From the NCBI RefSeq assembly GCF_001083805.1, contig NZ_JXSK01000002.1:186001-250000 (forward strand): a stretch of 64,000 nt of DNA, read 5' to 3'. Within the stretch, counting starts at the first letter, position 1, and each line of letters begins with the position of its first letter. Of this stretch, positions 19,683-29,377 are shown one piece after another. The notes beneath the pieces are model-generated. The model was given only the letters and a program-made list of their open reading frames with translations. It was not told the origin of the DNA and searched no databases. Source of the stretch: Photorhabdus luminescens subsp. luminescens (lineage in GTDB: Bacteria; Pseudomonadota; Gammaproteobacteria; Enterobacterales; Enterobacteriaceae). Both the position numbers and the translations under genes were made by a program.

Positions 19683-20999
19683 TTAACCCTGTTTTGCTTT
19701 CGCCATCAGAGCTTCAATCTCATCAGCTTCTTTAACAACACTGGCTGTCAGGTTTTCATTACCTGTTTCAGTGATCAAAATGTCATCTTCAATACGGATA
19801 CCAATACCACGATATTCCATCGGCACATCTGCATCCGGTGCAATATAAAGCCCCGGTTCAACCGTCAATACCATTCCTGGTTGCAAAATACGGTCACGCT
19901 CTACACCATAGTCACCGACATCATGCACATCCAATCCTAACCAATGACTGAGACCATGCATAAAGAACTGGCGATAAGCTTTAGTTTCGATTAAGTGTTC
20001 AACTTCACCGTGCATAATGCCCAGTTTCACCAACTCTTCCACCATAATCCGCACGACATGTTCTGTAACTTTGTTGATGCTGGCGCCTGGCTTATACAAC
20101 TCCAATGAAACATTGAGCGTTTTCAGTACGATATCGTAAATTTCACGCTGAGCGCGGGTAAACTTGCCATTGACAGGGAAGGTACGGGTGATATCCCCGG
20201 CATAACCCAGATATTCACAACCTGCGTCAACCAACACCAAGTCACCTTCTTTCATCCTACTTTCATTCTCGGTATAGTGCAGAATACAGCTATTTTCACC
20301 GCTCCCTACAATCGTGTTGTAAGCCGGGTAACGAGCACCGTGATAAGTAAATTCGTGATGAATTTCAGCTTCCAGTTGATACTCAAACATGCCCGGGCAG
20401 CAAGCTTTCATCGCGCGCATATGGGCCTGCGCGCTGATTTCACCTGCCCGGCGCATAACTTCAATTTCTGCTTTAGATTTGAACAACCGCATTTCATGTA
20501 CCCAAGGGCGCCAGTCAGTTATCGTTAAAGGCGCTGAAAGATTACGACGACCGCCTTTTCTTAATATATCCAGCGCCTGAAAGACAATTTCATCTGCGTA
20601 GGCAAATTCACCTTGTGCGTGATAAACCACATCCAAACCATTCAGCAACAGATAAAGCTCTTCTTTGATATCATCAATAGGCAAAGCACGATCAATACCC
20701 AGTTTTTCCGGTGCTGCTTCTTGTCCAAGACGGCGACCAAACCAAATTTCCGCCGTTAAGTCACGCGCTCGATTAAAAAGCACGCTATGACTATGCGTAT
20801 CATCACTCTTAATTAATATCAGCACCGACTCCGGTTCACTAAACCCAGTTAAATAAAGGAAATCGCTATGCTGACGATAAGGATGTTCATTATCTGAATT
20901 TCGTGGCGCAGGCAGGGCAGAAAAAATAATCGCTGCGCTGGCCGGAGCCATTTTTGCCAGTAAAGCCTGACGGCGGGATAAATATTCTTGTTTGAGCAT
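19683..20999 (-). CDS. pepP: Xaa-Pro aminopeptidase P
   Basis: 438 residues from the ATG at 20999 (MLKQEYLSRRQALL), which has GGAGAGGG just upstream and aligns with the E. coli start. A TTG-initiated extension reaching back to the ygfB stop is not favoured. This M24B metallopeptidase removes N-terminal residues before proline. The dinuclear Mn ligands are visible: two Asp in DAGCEYLGYAGDITRTF, the His in GLSHWLGLDVHD, and Glu in VEPGLYI and RIEDD. The N-terminal creatinase-like domain precedes them. It lies in the ygfB-pepP-ubiH-ubiI cluster; the link to ubiquinone synthesis is positional only. Confidence 0.96.
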   Translation of the reverse strand: MLKQEYLSRRQALLAKMAPASAAIIFSALPAPRNSDNEHPYRQHSDFLYLTGFSEPESVLILIKSDDTHSHSVLFNRARDLTAEIWFGRRLGQEAAPEKLGIDRALPIDDIKEELYLLLNGLDVVYHAQGEFAYADEIVFQALDILRKGGRRNLSAPLTITDWRPWVHEMRLFKSKAEIEVMRRAGEISAQAHMRAMKACCPGMFEYQLEAEIHHEFTYHGARYPAYNTIVGSGENSCILHYTENESRMKEGDLVLVDAGCEYLGYAGDITRTFPVNGKFTRAQREIYDIVLKTLNVSLELYKPGASINKVTEHVVRIMVEELVKLGIMHGEVEHLIETKAYRQFFMHGLSHWLGLDVHDVGDYGVERDRILQPGMVLTVEPGLYIAPDADVPMEYRGIGIRIEDDILITETGNENLTASVVKEADEIEALMAKAKQG

Positions 21000-21047
21000 A
21001 CCCTCTCCTGCGACTGAGTTAATTATTTTGCGTTCAATAAACACCAA

Positions 21048-21623
21048 TTAATGCAATGTCGGTTTGTCATTTTTTGCGATTAAAACGGTTTTAGGTTCAG
21101 TAAAGGCGATATAACAAAGCTGTGCAGCCACCCGCACATATTCAAGGACCTCTTCCAGCGCCTGGGCCAACTCTTCTTGATCATCACCTTCTTCATAACC
21201 AAGCAGACCGATATTGCGCAAATCACTAATAATTTCCCCGATCTCTTTTTTATCCGCGAACTTCGGTTGAGCAACGCCTAATCCCAGCAAAAAATGGTTA
21301 ACCCATCCAGCTAATGCATCTGCTCGTTCAAACACATTATCTTCCTCATCAGGCAGCAATAAACCGAATGTAAAATTACTGTCATCCAGTGATTCAAATG
21401 TGATTTCACGTAATTCACGCAATTGTTGAGCTAATGGATAGGAAAAAGCGAGCCCATCATTCGCTAAGTCATGAACTAAGACCTGCCAACTACTGTCGCG
21501 ATTACCGCCGCACAGCAGGCCGCTAATTAACCCATGCATCTCCGCTGCCGTCAGTGCCACTGACTGTTGATGCAATATTTCGTCAAAAGATTGATAATCT
21601 GGTAATGAATTCTGTATAGACAT
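21048..21623 (-). CDS. ygfB: YgfB/UPF0149 family protein
   Basis: 191 residues, the usual length of the YgfB family. An all-helical acidic protein with the family signature around [11 protein letters not shown] (near residue 30) and an acidic middle ([16 protein letters not shown]). Function is unclear in enterobacteria; in Pseudomonas a YgfB homologue affects ampD-family expression and beta-lactam resistance (family knowledge, not shown here). It is the first gene of the leftward ygfB-pepP-ubiH-ubiI cluster and is divergent from zapA, with 188 bases between them for both promoters. Confidence 0.93.
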   Translation of the reverse strand: MSIQNSLPDYQSFDEILHQQSVALTAAEMHGLISGLLCGGNRDSSWQVLVHDLANDGLAFSYPLAQQLRELREITFESLDDSNFTFGLLLPDEEDNVFERADALAGWVNHFLLGLGVAQPKFADKKEIGEIISDLRNIGLLGYEEGDDQEELAQALEEVLEYVRVAAQLCYIAFTEPKTVLIAKNDKPTLH

Positions 21624-21811
21624 GTGTATTGGTCATCGTTGACGGTGTAAGTTCATGCTATGCTACCACCAAGGGGAGTCGCTATACCAGACAACAACCG
21701 TCGCTAATCGTGAGCTGTCTGTCGGTATTGCGTTATAAATGATTGTCTCCGGTTTCAATTCTGTAAATTCAAAATTAAAACCGGAGCGCAGTAATTAGTC
21801 AGGAAGGGGTC

Positions 21812-22141
21812 ATGTCTGCACAACCGGTAGATATCCAGATTTTTGGGCGGTCACTACGTGTCAATTGTCCATCAGAGCAAAAAGAAGCATTACTGGCTGC
21901 GGCTGTGGAACTTGAACAACGTTTAGACGATTTAAAAGAACGCACCAGAGTAACCAATACTGAACAACTGATTTTTATTGTGGCACTGAATATCTGTCAC
22001 GAATTGGCACAAGAAAAAGTGAAAACCCGTGACTATGCCTATAATATGGAACAGAAAATAAAGATGCTTCAACAGACTATAGAACAAGCATTAGTGGAAC
22101 AAGGTCGCATCACTGAGAGCACTATTTCACCAAATGAATGA
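21812..22141 (+). CDS. zapA: Cell division protein ZapA
   Basis: 109 residues. ZapA cross-links FtsZ protofilaments at the division ring. The N-terminal domain ([15 protein letters not shown]) and the long C-terminal coiled coil (about residues 65-100) that mediates dimer and tetramer formation are both present. AGGAAGGGG precedes the ATG. The order zapA-6S RNA-fau is that of E. coli. A second FtsZ partner, ZapD, is encoded at 60.1 kb. Confidence 0.96.
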   Translation: MSAQPVDIQIFGRSLRVNCPSEQKEALLAAAVELEQRLDDLKERTRVTNTEQLIFIVALNICHELAQEKVKTRDYAYNMEQKIKMLQQTIEQALVEQGRITESTISPNE

Positions 22142-22251
22142 ATTCTATTGATAAATCATACATTAGTGAGTGAATCATTCGAGAATTAGTTGCTTTCTGT
22201 ATTTAGTTTCATACAATAGGTGTCATAAAGTTGCTTACAAGCGCTGAATAA

Positions 22252-22438
22252 ATTTCTCTGAGATGTTCGTTAACGGGGAAAGTCCCCTGAGCCGATATTT
22301 CATACATTATAGAATGTGGTGCTCCGTAGTCTGGTGTGCATGCTCGGTCCGGCCGAGAAGCCTTAAAGCTGCGACGCTGCGTTCACCTTGAACCAAGGGT
22401 TCAAGGGTTACTACCTGTAACGGCATCTTGGAGAATCT
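22252..22438 (+). ncRNA. ssrS: 6S RNA
   Basis: About 187 nt, closely matching E. coli 6S RNA from ATTTCTCTGAGATGTTCG through GCTCGGTCCG, GAAGCCTTAAA and ACCTTGAACCAAGGGTTCAA to GGCATCTTGGAGA. The two ends pair to close the long hairpin with a central bubble that mimics an open promoter and sequesters the sigma70 RNA polymerase holoenzyme in stationary phase. It sits between zapA and fau as in E. coli. Ends are assigned by similarity and are approximate by a few bases. Confidence 0.95.
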
Positions 22439-22475
22439 CAACCTTAATCGCTACTGCTACCCACCGGCAGGTTCT

Positions 22476-23072
22476 ATGCAATCAGAGTCCCTCTTATCAC
22501 TCAGACAAAGCATTAGAAAGAAAATACGCCAGCAACGCCGTGAACTCACCCCTGAACAACAATCCCTTTTTGCCAAGCAGGCTGCTGAGCGAGCAATCAA
22601 CCACCCCAAAATTCACCAAGCCAATAAAATCGCACTATTCCTTTCGTTTGATGGTGAACTCGATACCCGTCCACTGATTAATCAACTCTGGCAACAAAAT
22701 AAGCAGATCTACCTGCCCGTATTACACCCTTTCAGTTATCACCATCTGCTGTTTTTAAACTATCAACCTGATACCCCACTCATCAGAAATCGCTTCAATA
22801 TAGAAGAGCCGCCGCTGAACGTTGAACAGGTTTTACCACTATCAGAGCTGGATATTATGATGGTCCCTTTGGTTGCGTTTGACCGCACAGGGCAGCGGCT
22901 TGGCATGGGTGGCGGTTTTTATGATCGTACATTGAGCCAGTGGCAACAAAAAAACTTCTATCCGATAGGTCTGGCGCATAACTTCCAGTTAGTCGATACA
23001 CTGCCAACAGCCGAATGGGATATCCCATTACCCGAAATCATCACACCAGAAAAAATCTGGCAATGGCAGTAA
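22476..23072 (+). CDS. fau: 5-formyltetrahydrofolate cyclo-ligase
   Basis: 198 residues from ATG at 22476 (MQSESLLSLRQSIRKK). A longer in-frame start at 22428 would overlap the 3' end of 6S RNA and is less likely. The ATP-dependent enzyme converts 5-formyl-THF to 5,10-methenyl-THF. The basic N-terminus (RKKIRQQRREL) and the phosphate-binding GMGGGFYDRTL motif near residue 150 mark the family (YgfA/MTHFS). It is probably co-transcribed with 6S RNA, as in E. coli, and ends at a bidirectional terminator shared with serA. Confidence 0.95.
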   Translation: MQSESLLSLRQSIRKKIRQQRRELTPEQQSLFAKQAAERAINHPKIHQANKIALFLSFDGELDTRPLINQLWQQNKQIYLPVLHPFSYHHLLFLNYQPDTPLIRNRFNIEEPPLNVEQVLPLSELDIMMVPLVAFDRTGQRLGMGGGFYDRTLSQWQQKNFYPIGLAHNFQLVDTLPTAEWDIPLPEIITPEKIWQWQ

Positions 23073-23073
23073 A

Positions 23074-23103
23074 AAATGGGCGCTTTACACAAAACGCCCA
23101 TTT
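23074..23103. terminator. Bidirectional terminator between fau and serA
   Basis: A stem AAATGGGCG / CGCCCATTT with a 12-base loop, placed 2 bases after the fau stop and 18 bases after the serA stop on the other strand. It is flanked by A-rich sequence on the left and a short T tract in the right arm, so it can serve both convergent genes. Confidence 0.85.
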
Positions 23104-23120
23104 ATGACAGTTCAAAATAA

Positions 23121-24362
23121 TCAGTAAAGCAGACGAGAACGGATAGTACCCGGCAGTGCTTTCAGTTTCTGAAATACCATTTCAGCTTGAACAGGATTTT
23201 CAGTCACAATATCAATAACCACATAACCCATATCCCCACTGGTACGCAGATATTGAGCGGCAATATTGATATCCTGTTCAGCAAATACCTGGTTAATACT
23301 GTTCAATATACCCGGACGATTTTCATGAATATGTAAAAACCGGTTGGTATCATCAGCATGAACAGGAAGAGACACTTCTGGGAAGTTTACTGCTGATAAA
23401 GTAGAACCATTATCAGAGTATTTCGCTAACTTTCCTGCGACTTCATAACCAATGTTTTCTTGCGCTTCCTGGGTAGAACCACCAATATGCGGCGTCAGCA
23501 ACACATTATCAAATTTACACAACGGTGATTCAAACGGATCATTATTGGTTGCCGGTTCAACAGGGAACACATCCACTGCCGCCCCTGACAGATGTTCACT
23601 TTCCAATGCATCACATAATGCCGGGATATCCACCACCGTTCCGCGTGAAGCATTAATCAAGATAGAACCCGGTTTCATCAGTGTCAGTTCGGTTACACCA
23701 ATCATATTTTTAGTTGATAGCGTTTCTGGTACATGCAAACTAATCACATCACTCATATTCAGTAATTCTGACAAATGACGTACCTGATGGGCATTACCTA
23801 ATGGCAATTTGTTTTCAATATCATAAAAGTAGACATCCATACCAATATTTTCAGCCAGAATACCAAGCTGAGTACCAATATGACCGTAACCGATAATACC
23901 CAGTTTTTTCCCACGCACTTCATAGCAGCCCTTAGCCTGCTTATCCCACACTCCTCGATGAGCTCTCGCATTCGCTAAAGGGATACGACGCAGCAATAGC
24001 AACAACTCACCAAGGACCATTTCAGCAACCGAACGAGTATTAGAAAATGGCGCATTAAAGACAGGGATACCACGTTTTGCCGCCGCTTTCAGATCAACCT
24101 GATTGGTACCAATACAGAAACAACCTACAGCAACCAATTTTTCGGCTGCCTGAAAAATGTCTTCGGTCAGTTGTGTGCGGGAACGGATACCAACAAAATG
24201 GGTATCACGAATTGCCTCTTTTAACTCTTTGGAATCTAATGCTCCCTTATGATATTCGATATTGCTATAACCGGCTGCTCGCAGATTTTCTACCGTGCTT
24301 TGATGCACACCTTCTAATAGCAAAAATTTAATCTTATCTTTTTCCAGAGATACCTTAACCAT
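23121..24362 (-). CDS. serA: D-3-phosphoglycerate dehydrogenase
   Basis: 413 residues. It catalyses the first step of serine synthesis, oxidising 3-phosphoglycerate with NAD. The Rossmann motif GYGHIGTQLG lies near 162. The active-site Arg (INASRGTVVD), Glu and His (LLTPHIGGSTQE) regions are intact. A C-terminal ACT domain (about 340-413, HIHENRPGILNSIN) gives serine feedback inhibition. It is about three residues longer than the E. coli enzyme, from a small insertion before the ACT domain. It stands alone between fau and rpiA; Lrp control is known in E. coli but no site was identified here. Confidence 0.98.
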   Translation of the reverse strand: MVKVSLEKDKIKFLLLEGVHQSTVENLRAAGYSNIEYHKGALDSKELKEAIRDTHFVGIRSRTQLTEDIFQAAEKLVAVGCFCIGTNQVDLKAAAKRGIPVFNAPFSNTRSVAEMVLGELLLLLRRIPLANARAHRGVWDKQAKGCYEVRGKKLGIIGYGHIGTQLGILAENIGMDVYFYDIENKLPLGNAHQVRHLSELLNMSDVISLHVPETLSTKNMIGVTELTLMKPGSILINASRGTVVDIPALCDALESEHLSGAAVDVFPVEPATNNDPFESPLCKFDNVLLTPHIGGSTQEAQENIGYEVAGKLAKYSDNGSTLSAVNFPEVSLPVHADDTNRFLHIHENRPGILNSINQVFAEQDINIAAQYLRTSGDMGYVVIDIVTENPVQAEMVFQKLKALPGTIRSRLLY

Positions 24363-24603
24363 TTATCCTGCCTATTGTTACGCTTCGTTACATTTAAGAT
24401 TCATTCTCTCAACATAACAAAAAAAACGAACACAGCAATATAAACGATTGCTATTCTCGTCACATAAGTCTTAACAAAGTAGTTATTATGCGGAATAAAA
24501 TGATCCGAAAAAGAACAAAATTAGGATTTGGATTAAATAACAATCAGAGATATGAAATATATCACTAAATTCTTCACCTATTTTAAAAGTGAAAAAATTT
24601 TTA

Positions 24604-24622
24604 AGGGCGAAAAATTTCGCCC
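24604..24622 (-). terminator. rpiA terminator
   Basis: A perfect inverted repeat (AGGGCGAAA / TTTCGCCCT) 14 bases after the rpiA stop, followed on the minus strand by TAAAAATTTTTT. A typical intrinsic terminator. Confidence 0.88.
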
Positions 24623-24635
24623 TCTACGAATAATA

Positions 24636-25295
24636 TTATTGAGTGATGGTTTTCACTCCATCAAGTGTTCCCATCAATATAATATCCGCACCACGGTTAG
24701 CAAATAGGCCCACAGTCACCACACCTGAGATACGATTAATTTTATTCTCTAACTCAACAGGATCGAGTATGGCTAGATTATGCACATCAAGGATTAGATT
24801 GCCGTTATCAGTCACAACATTCTGACGATATTTTGGTACTCCCCCCAATTTAACCAACTCACGAGCGACATAGGCGCGAGCCATTGGAATCACTTCAACC
24901 GGCAGAGGAAATTTACCCAATACATCAACTTTCTTAGAAGCATCAACAATACAAACGAATTTCTTCGCTATTGCGGCAATGATTTTTTCACGCGTTAATG
25001 CAGCGCCACCGCCTTTAATCATCTGCATATTGCCATTGATTTCATCCGCACCATCAACATAGATATCAAGGGAATCCACTTCATTACAATCGAATACAGG
25101 AATTCCCAAGCTTTTTAGCTTCTCAGTAGAAGCCTCAGAGCTGGATACTGCCCCTTCAATCTGATCTTTAATGGAACCGAGGGCATCAATAAAATGTGAA
25201 GCCGTTGAACCTGTCCCCACACCCACAATTGTTCCTGGTGTAACAAATTCGAGTGCTGCCCAACCTACTGCTTTTTTCAGTTCGTCCTGAGTCAT
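24636..25295 (-). CDS. rpiA: Ribose-5-phosphate isomerase A
   Basis: 219 residues, the same length as the E. coli enzyme. It interconverts ribose-5-phosphate and ribulose-5-phosphate in the non-oxidative pentose phosphate pathway. The phosphate loop GTGSTASHF (near 28) and the catalytic DGADEI (near 82) and [11 protein letters not shown] (near 94) segments are intact. It is monocistronic: own terminator downstream, and the next upstream gene (a 53-residue ORF) has its own terminator. Confidence 0.98.
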   Translation of the reverse strand: MTQDELKKAVGWAALEFVTPGTIVGVGTGSTASHFIDALGSIKDQIEGAVSSSEASTEKLKSLGIPVFDCNEVDSLDIYVDGADEINGNMQMIKGGGAALTREKIIAAIAKKFVCIVDASKKVDVLGKFPLPVEVIPMARAYVARELVKLGGVPKYRQNVVTDNGNLILDVHNLAILDPVELENKINRISGVVTVGLFANRGADIILMGTLDGVKTITQ

Positions 25296-25431
25296 ATCAA
25301 TTCATTGCCTATTTCAGTTACAAGGAAAGACTTCGACTAGTATAAACTTTGATGGCAACAAAGAAACCGCAATTCAATTAAAGTTGAGTAGGATAAGTTA
25401 TGGGAAATATAAGATTAAATGATGCCAAAAA

Positions 25432-25447
25432 CCCGCCATATGGCGGG
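25432..25447 (-). terminator. Terminator of the 53-residue small gene
   Basis: CCCGCC-ATAT-GGCGGG stem followed on the minus strand by TTTTTGG, 18 bases after the stop of the small gene. A dedicated strong terminator supports that the small frame is a real transcript. Confidence 0.85.
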
Positions 25448-25465
25448 CTACAAAAAAAGTGATGT

Positions 25466-25627
25466 TTATGCAGCTTCTTTATTGCGACGACGACCTTGCT
25501 TTTCTTGGCTTGGCGCCTGTGCATGTTCTTCCAAAACCGGCCCCACTTTCATAAGAAAATCCAAAGTCTCTCCAGCTTTTTTATAAGTTTGAATGGTATC
25601 GAACATCGGTTCTTTTTGTGCTCTCAT
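25466..25627 (-). CDS. Small basic protein of unknown function, 53 residues
   Basis: Open frame MRAQKEPMFDTIQTYKKAGE... of 53 codons, with AGAGGTG upstream of the ATG and an intrinsic terminator right after the stop. The N-terminal 35 residues form an amphipathic helix-rich stretch (TLDFLMKVGPVLEEH). The last 15 are strongly basic (KQGRRRNKEAA), which would suit contact with nucleic acid or ribosomes. It has no signal peptide or membrane segment. The family was not recognised. It lies between rpiA and an unknown AT-rich gene, a spot that varies among enterobacteria. Ribosome site and terminator together make it likely to be a real gene. Confidence 0.72.
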   Translation of the reverse strand: MRAQKEPMFDTIQTYKKAGETLDFLMKVGPVLEEHAQAPSQEKQGRRRNKEAA

Positions 25628-25828
25628 AGCAACACCTCTAAAACAACTTCACATTACTGAACTGATTTAGTCATACAGGATAAAAATTCCCCGACAAAAT
25701 CTTTCTGTTATGGTCATAGCAACAAATTTAGTAAGACTTCACCTTCAACCAATCTAAATAAACAAAATAACTATTCTACTTGACTTGGTCTATCTGGATA
25801 CTATAACGCACATATAAACGCAGAGATT

Positions 25829-26383
25829 TCAAAGAGCTAACTCCTTAGACCTACTCTTCAACTTTGCCGTTAATGTCTTAATATCACATGACATTACATA
25901 TCCACAACTCTCTAACTCAAAACCAAACGAACGATAGTAAGCTATTTTGTCCTTAACGGGTTCATGGATCCTGACGTCTTCACCATCAGCCACATTCATG
26001 AAAATCAATGTTGCATACAGAGTATACAAAAGCATCTTTCTATGCAACGGATGATTTTCTAAATCCCTCACAAAATTTTCCAATACATGGATATTAAAAC
26101 TCTTATCATTCAAATCATATGTCGATAAAGCGACTCCAGCCGGAGCAGATTCAATTTGGAGATTTTCCCTTGATATGACAAATTTTATACATAAACTGAA
26201 GCAGTCATGTCGATTACCGACCTCTGTAATATAATAGTCCCAGTTAAGCTCACCATACGCTCTTGTTAGCATGTTTGCATCGCTGTCAGAGATAGGACCA
26301 ACTGCCAAATCTATCCCTCTCTGATCCATGTATAACTGCAAAGTATTGTATGTTAATTGTGCAACATGTTTCAGTGACAGCAT
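25829..26383 (-). CDS. Unknown protein, possibly acyltransferase-like
   Basis: 184 residues, preceded by TAAGGTTG. Not recognised. There is no signal peptide; a hydrophobic helix lies in the middle (RKMLLYTLYATLIFMNVADG). The C-terminal part (IHEPVKDKIAYYRSFGFELESCGYVMSC) resembles the end of GNAT N-acetyltransferases, where a Tyr-containing helix precedes a GF-x-E strand, but the acetyl-CoA P-loop is not evident, so the resemblance may be coincidental. Codon use is more AT-rich than in the flanking rpiA and argP, consistent with an acquired gene. It stands alone on the minus strand. Confidence 0.6.
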   Translation of the reverse strand: MLSLKHVAQLTYNTLQLYMDQRGIDLAVGPISDSDANMLTRAYGELNWDYYITEVGNRHDCFSLCIKFVISRENLQIESAPAGVALSTYDLNDKSFNIHVLENFVRDLENHPLHRKMLLYTLYATLIFMNVADGEDVRIHEPVKDKIAYYRSFGFELESCGYVMSCDIKTLTAKLKSRSKELAL

Positions 26384-26786
26384 AATAAAGCAACCTTACC
26401 AAAATTGTTGTTAAATAGCCGAAGATAGTGCTTTTTGAACAATTTTATTGAAAAACCACACCTAAGCGACACATGCAAACAATCCCGAATCCAATCAAAA
26501 ATTAATTGTTAAGCTAACAAAAACAGTCTCATCCGGTGATTTTTCCTGAGCATATGCCTATTCAACCACGTCAACAAACTTAACCTTCAAAAATGGAACC
26601 CTGTTCCCAAAGGCGACTAACCAACAAAAATTTATCCAAATTGGGTATAACATGAGTAATTTTTGGAAGGTAGGATTTTACGGCCCAGCAGATAAATTGC
26701 CTCATCCATCAGGAAAATATGGCATAGTGATATTCAGAAAAATAAACAGTGCTACTCAGCAAAATTAAGTGGAGAATCTTTCTACA
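26384..26786. other. Divergent intergenic region upstream of argP
   Basis: 403 bases between the unknown 184-residue gene and argP. It should contain both promoters. It is A-rich, and no terminator, RNA or confident operator was seen. GTGGAG just before argP is that gene's ribosome site. Confidence 0.5.
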
Positions 26787-27689
26787 ATGAAACGTCCTGA
26801 CTACCGAACACTGCAAGCCCTAGATGCGGTGATCCGAGAACGCGGTTTCGAGCGCGCTGCCCAGAAACTCTGTATCACTCAATCCGCGGTTTCTCAACGT
26901 ATCAAACAGTTAGAAAATCTGTTCGGTCAGCCTCTGCTGGTACGCACCGTTCCTCCGCGCCCCACTGAGCAAGGACAAAAACTACTGGCGCTATTACATC
27001 AGGTGGAGTTGTTGGAAGAACAATGGCTAGGCGACGAACAGGGTACAGATACTCCATTGCTACTTTCATTAGCAGTCAACGCCGACAGTTTAGCCACCTG
27101 GCTGTTACCGGCACTACATCCGGTACTTGCTGATCTGCCTATCCGACTCAATATTCAAGTTGAAGATGAAACCCGGACTCAGGAACAGTTAAGAAGAGGT
27201 GAAGTCGTTGGCGCGGTCAGTATTCAACCACAACCACTGCCTAGTTGTCTGGTCGATAAATTAGGCGCACTGGATTACCTGTTTGTCGCCTCGCCAGAAT
27301 TTGCTGCTCGCTATTTCCCAAATGGAGTTACCCGTTCAGCGTTACTAAAAGCCCCTGCGGTTGCATTCGACCATCTGGATGATATGCATCAGGCATTTTT
27401 ACAACAGAACTTCGAATTATCACCAGGTAGCGTTCCATGTCATATCGTCAACTCATCTGAAGCCTTTGTACAATTGGCAAAACAGGGCTCCACCTGTTGT
27501 ATGATCCCTCATTTACAGATTGATCAAGAATTGAAAAATGGTGAACTGATCGACCTGACACCAGGTTTATGTCAGCGCCGGATGCTCTATTGGCATCGTT
27601 TCGCACCGGAAAGCAGGACCATGAAAAAAGTGACTGACGCCCTGTTAAAATTTGGGCGTCAGATGTTAAGACAAGATGACACTGATTAA
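26787..27689 (+). CDS. argP: LysR-family regulator ArgP (IciA)
   Basis: 300 residues from ATG at 26787 ([15 protein letters not shown], the E. coli start, with GTGGAG upstream). ArgP activates argO in response to arginine and, with lysine bound, traps RNA polymerase. It has also been called the inhibitor of chromosome initiation. A LysR helix-turn-helix covers residues about 3-60 ([20 protein letters not shown]); the effector domain covers 90-290. The target argO is encoded nearby at 28.5-29.1 kb, with yggE between them. The argP stop overlaps the convergent yggE stop by 4 bases, so the two transcripts may collide. Confidence 0.97.
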   Translation: MKRPDYRTLQALDAVIRERGFERAAQKLCITQSAVSQRIKQLENLFGQPLLVRTVPPRPTEQGQKLLALLHQVELLEEQWLGDEQGTDTPLLLSLAVNADSLATWLLPALHPVLADLPIRLNIQVEDETRTQEQLRRGEVVGAVSIQPQPLPSCLVDKLGALDYLFVASPEFAARYFPNGVTRSALLKAPAVAFDHLDDMHQAFLQQNFELSPGSVPCHIVNSSEAFVQLAKQGSTCCMIPHLQIDQELKNGELIDLTPGLCQRRMLYWHRFAPESRTMKKVTDALLKFGRQMLRQDDTD

Positions 27690-28405
27690 GGTTTTAGTTC
27701 AAACACAACATCAACCTGATCGCTGAAATTGATGCTATCCTGCTGGTAAGTTTCACCCACTCCAGCAGCACCTCCCGCCATCACCACATCAGAATTGCGA
27801 TATTTCATATGGTCAATCACCTCTGGCGCTCGGTAATTGATACTGTATATCGAACCAACTTGGCTATTAAAGCCTTTCGCCAGCGCATCAGCTTGTTCAA
27901 TCGCATTCTCAATGGCCTTCTGACGGGCTTCGTCACGATATTTTTGCGGATTATCCACCCCAAACTGAACAGATACGATTTCGTTCAAACCCGCTTTTAA
28001 TGCACCATCTAGCAGATCATTAAGTTGATCTAACTTACGAACCTTCACCTCCACTGAACGGATCGCACGATAGCCTTTCAGCACCGATTTGCCAGATACA
28101 TTGTCATACTCATAATCAGGCTGAGTACGCAAATTCGCTGCATCAATATCTTTCTTTTCAATACCGTTCTTTTTCAGAAAATCAAAATATTTAGCAACCA
28201 GTTCATCAACCTGCTTTTTAGCCCCAGAAGCATCTTTAGCAGAAATATTGACGTTAATCATCAATGTTGCAATATCCGGTTCTGCTTTCACTACCGCATT
28301 ACCAGAAGTAATAACATGAGGGACTCCGGGTAAATCAGCAGCCTGTGCAGCAAATGGCACCCCGGCACTTAACATGGCGGCCAACCCTAATGATTTCAAT
28401 TTCAC
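27686..28405 (-). CDS. yggE: SIMPL-domain oxidative stress protein YggE
   Basis: 239 residues, with a signal peptide (about 1-22, ending AAQA) and a periplasmic DUF541/SIMPL domain. In E. coli YggE lowers reactive oxygen damage, by an unknown mechanism. The region around [20 protein letters not shown] is the family hallmark. The order argP-yggE-argO is as in E. coli. The gene converges on argP with a 4-base overlap of coding ends and no terminator between them. Confidence 0.94.
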   Translation of the reverse strand: MKLKSLGLAAMLSAGVPFAAQAADLPGVPHVITSGNAVVKAEPDIATLMINVNISAKDASGAKKQVDELVAKYFDFLKKNGIEKKDIDAANLRTQPDYEYDNVSGKSVLKGYRAIRSVEVKVRKLDQLNDLLDGALKAGLNEIVSVQFGVDNPQKYRDEARQKAIENAIEQADALAKGFNSQVGSIYSINYRAPEVIDHMKYRNSDVVMAGGAAGVGETYQQDSINFSDQVDVVFELKP

Positions 28406-28518
28406 ACAACCTCCGAAGAAAACCTGTTACAGAAAATGTTCATCCCACGGAAAAACCGAAATATACATGGGATGAATAAAACACTAACACAGAGACTGCA
28501 TGCAAAGAAGTGTCCGGC

Positions 28519-29142
28519 TCAATCAGAAATTAGTAATCCCTGCTTAGCAAGTTGCCATGCGATATACCACATTATGACGCAGATAAACCCATTAATAATC
28601 CGTTGAGAAAGCGGCTTACTTAGCACAGGGGAAAACCATGCAGCCAGCAATGACAGAGAAAAAAACCAACTAACAGAAGCGCTTGCCGCACCAAAAGTAA
28701 ACCAAGGCCTGAGTTCTGAAGATAACTGACCACCAATACTGCCCAAAACAACAATGGTATCTAAATAAACATGCGGATTTAACCAAGTGACCGCAAAGAT
28801 AATCGCAATCACCCGCCAACGGTTTTTTGCTGTACTACTCGCCTGCATCTGTTCAACATTGGCAAATAAAACCACACGTAAAGCCCCTAATCCATACCAG
28901 AATAAAAAAGCAACACCCCCCCAAGTGACAAATTGCAAGAGTAAAGTTGACTGACTAAGTAATGCACTACCACCAAATACACCGACACCAATCAGAAAAC
29001 CATCACTGATCGCGCACAAAGTTGCACTCATCAAATGAAATTGTCTCTTGCTACCTTGCTGCATAACAAAGGCATTTTGTGGGCCAAGAGGCAAAATCAT
29101 TGCTGCGCTAAGGAAAAAACCCTGCACAAATGTCGATAACAT
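28519..29142 (-). CDS. argO: Arginine exporter ArgO
   Basis: 207 residues, LysE/RhtB family with about six membrane segments. It exports arginine and canavanine. The N-terminal family motif [14 protein letters not shown] is intact, as is [13 protein letters not shown] in the second half, both typical of LysE-type amino-acid exporters. In E. coli ArgP activates this gene when arginine is high; argP lies 0.8 kb away. The 235-base upstream gap is the place for the ArgP site, though the site was not identified. Confidence 0.96.
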   Translation of the reverse strand: MLSTFVQGFFLSAAMILPLGPQNAFVMQQGSKRQFHLMSATLCAISDGFLIGVGVFGGSALLSQSTLLLQFVTWGGVAFLFWYGLGALRVVLFANVEQMQASSTAKNRWRVIAIIFAVTWLNPHVYLDTIVVLGSIGGQLSSELRPWFTFGAASASVSWFFSLSLLAAWFSPVLSKPLSQRIINGFICVIMWYIAWQLAKQGLLISD

Positions 29143-29377
29143 AAAAAAACTCCTCGATAATTATTCACTTTGCTATTTCAATGTTCAGAATATTAAGAAG
29201 AATAACTCATTAGAGGAAATAAATACTGCTAATCGATCATAAGAAATTTTAATAACCAACCAAAAAGCAGATTTTTACAGGAAAACCATTTGATTAATTC
29301 AAAGAAAATCAAGCTAATACATACTAAAAGTATTAATGAATCTATCAATTCTATGAAAATAAAAGGAAGAGGTTATT

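Noticed and set aside
21000-21047. Upstream extension of pepP from a TTG
   Set aside because: The ATG at 20999 has a strong ribosome site and matches the E. coli N-terminus.
22428-22475. Upstream start of fau
   Set aside because: It would overlap the 3' end of 6S RNA; the internal ATG at 22476 fits the family length better.
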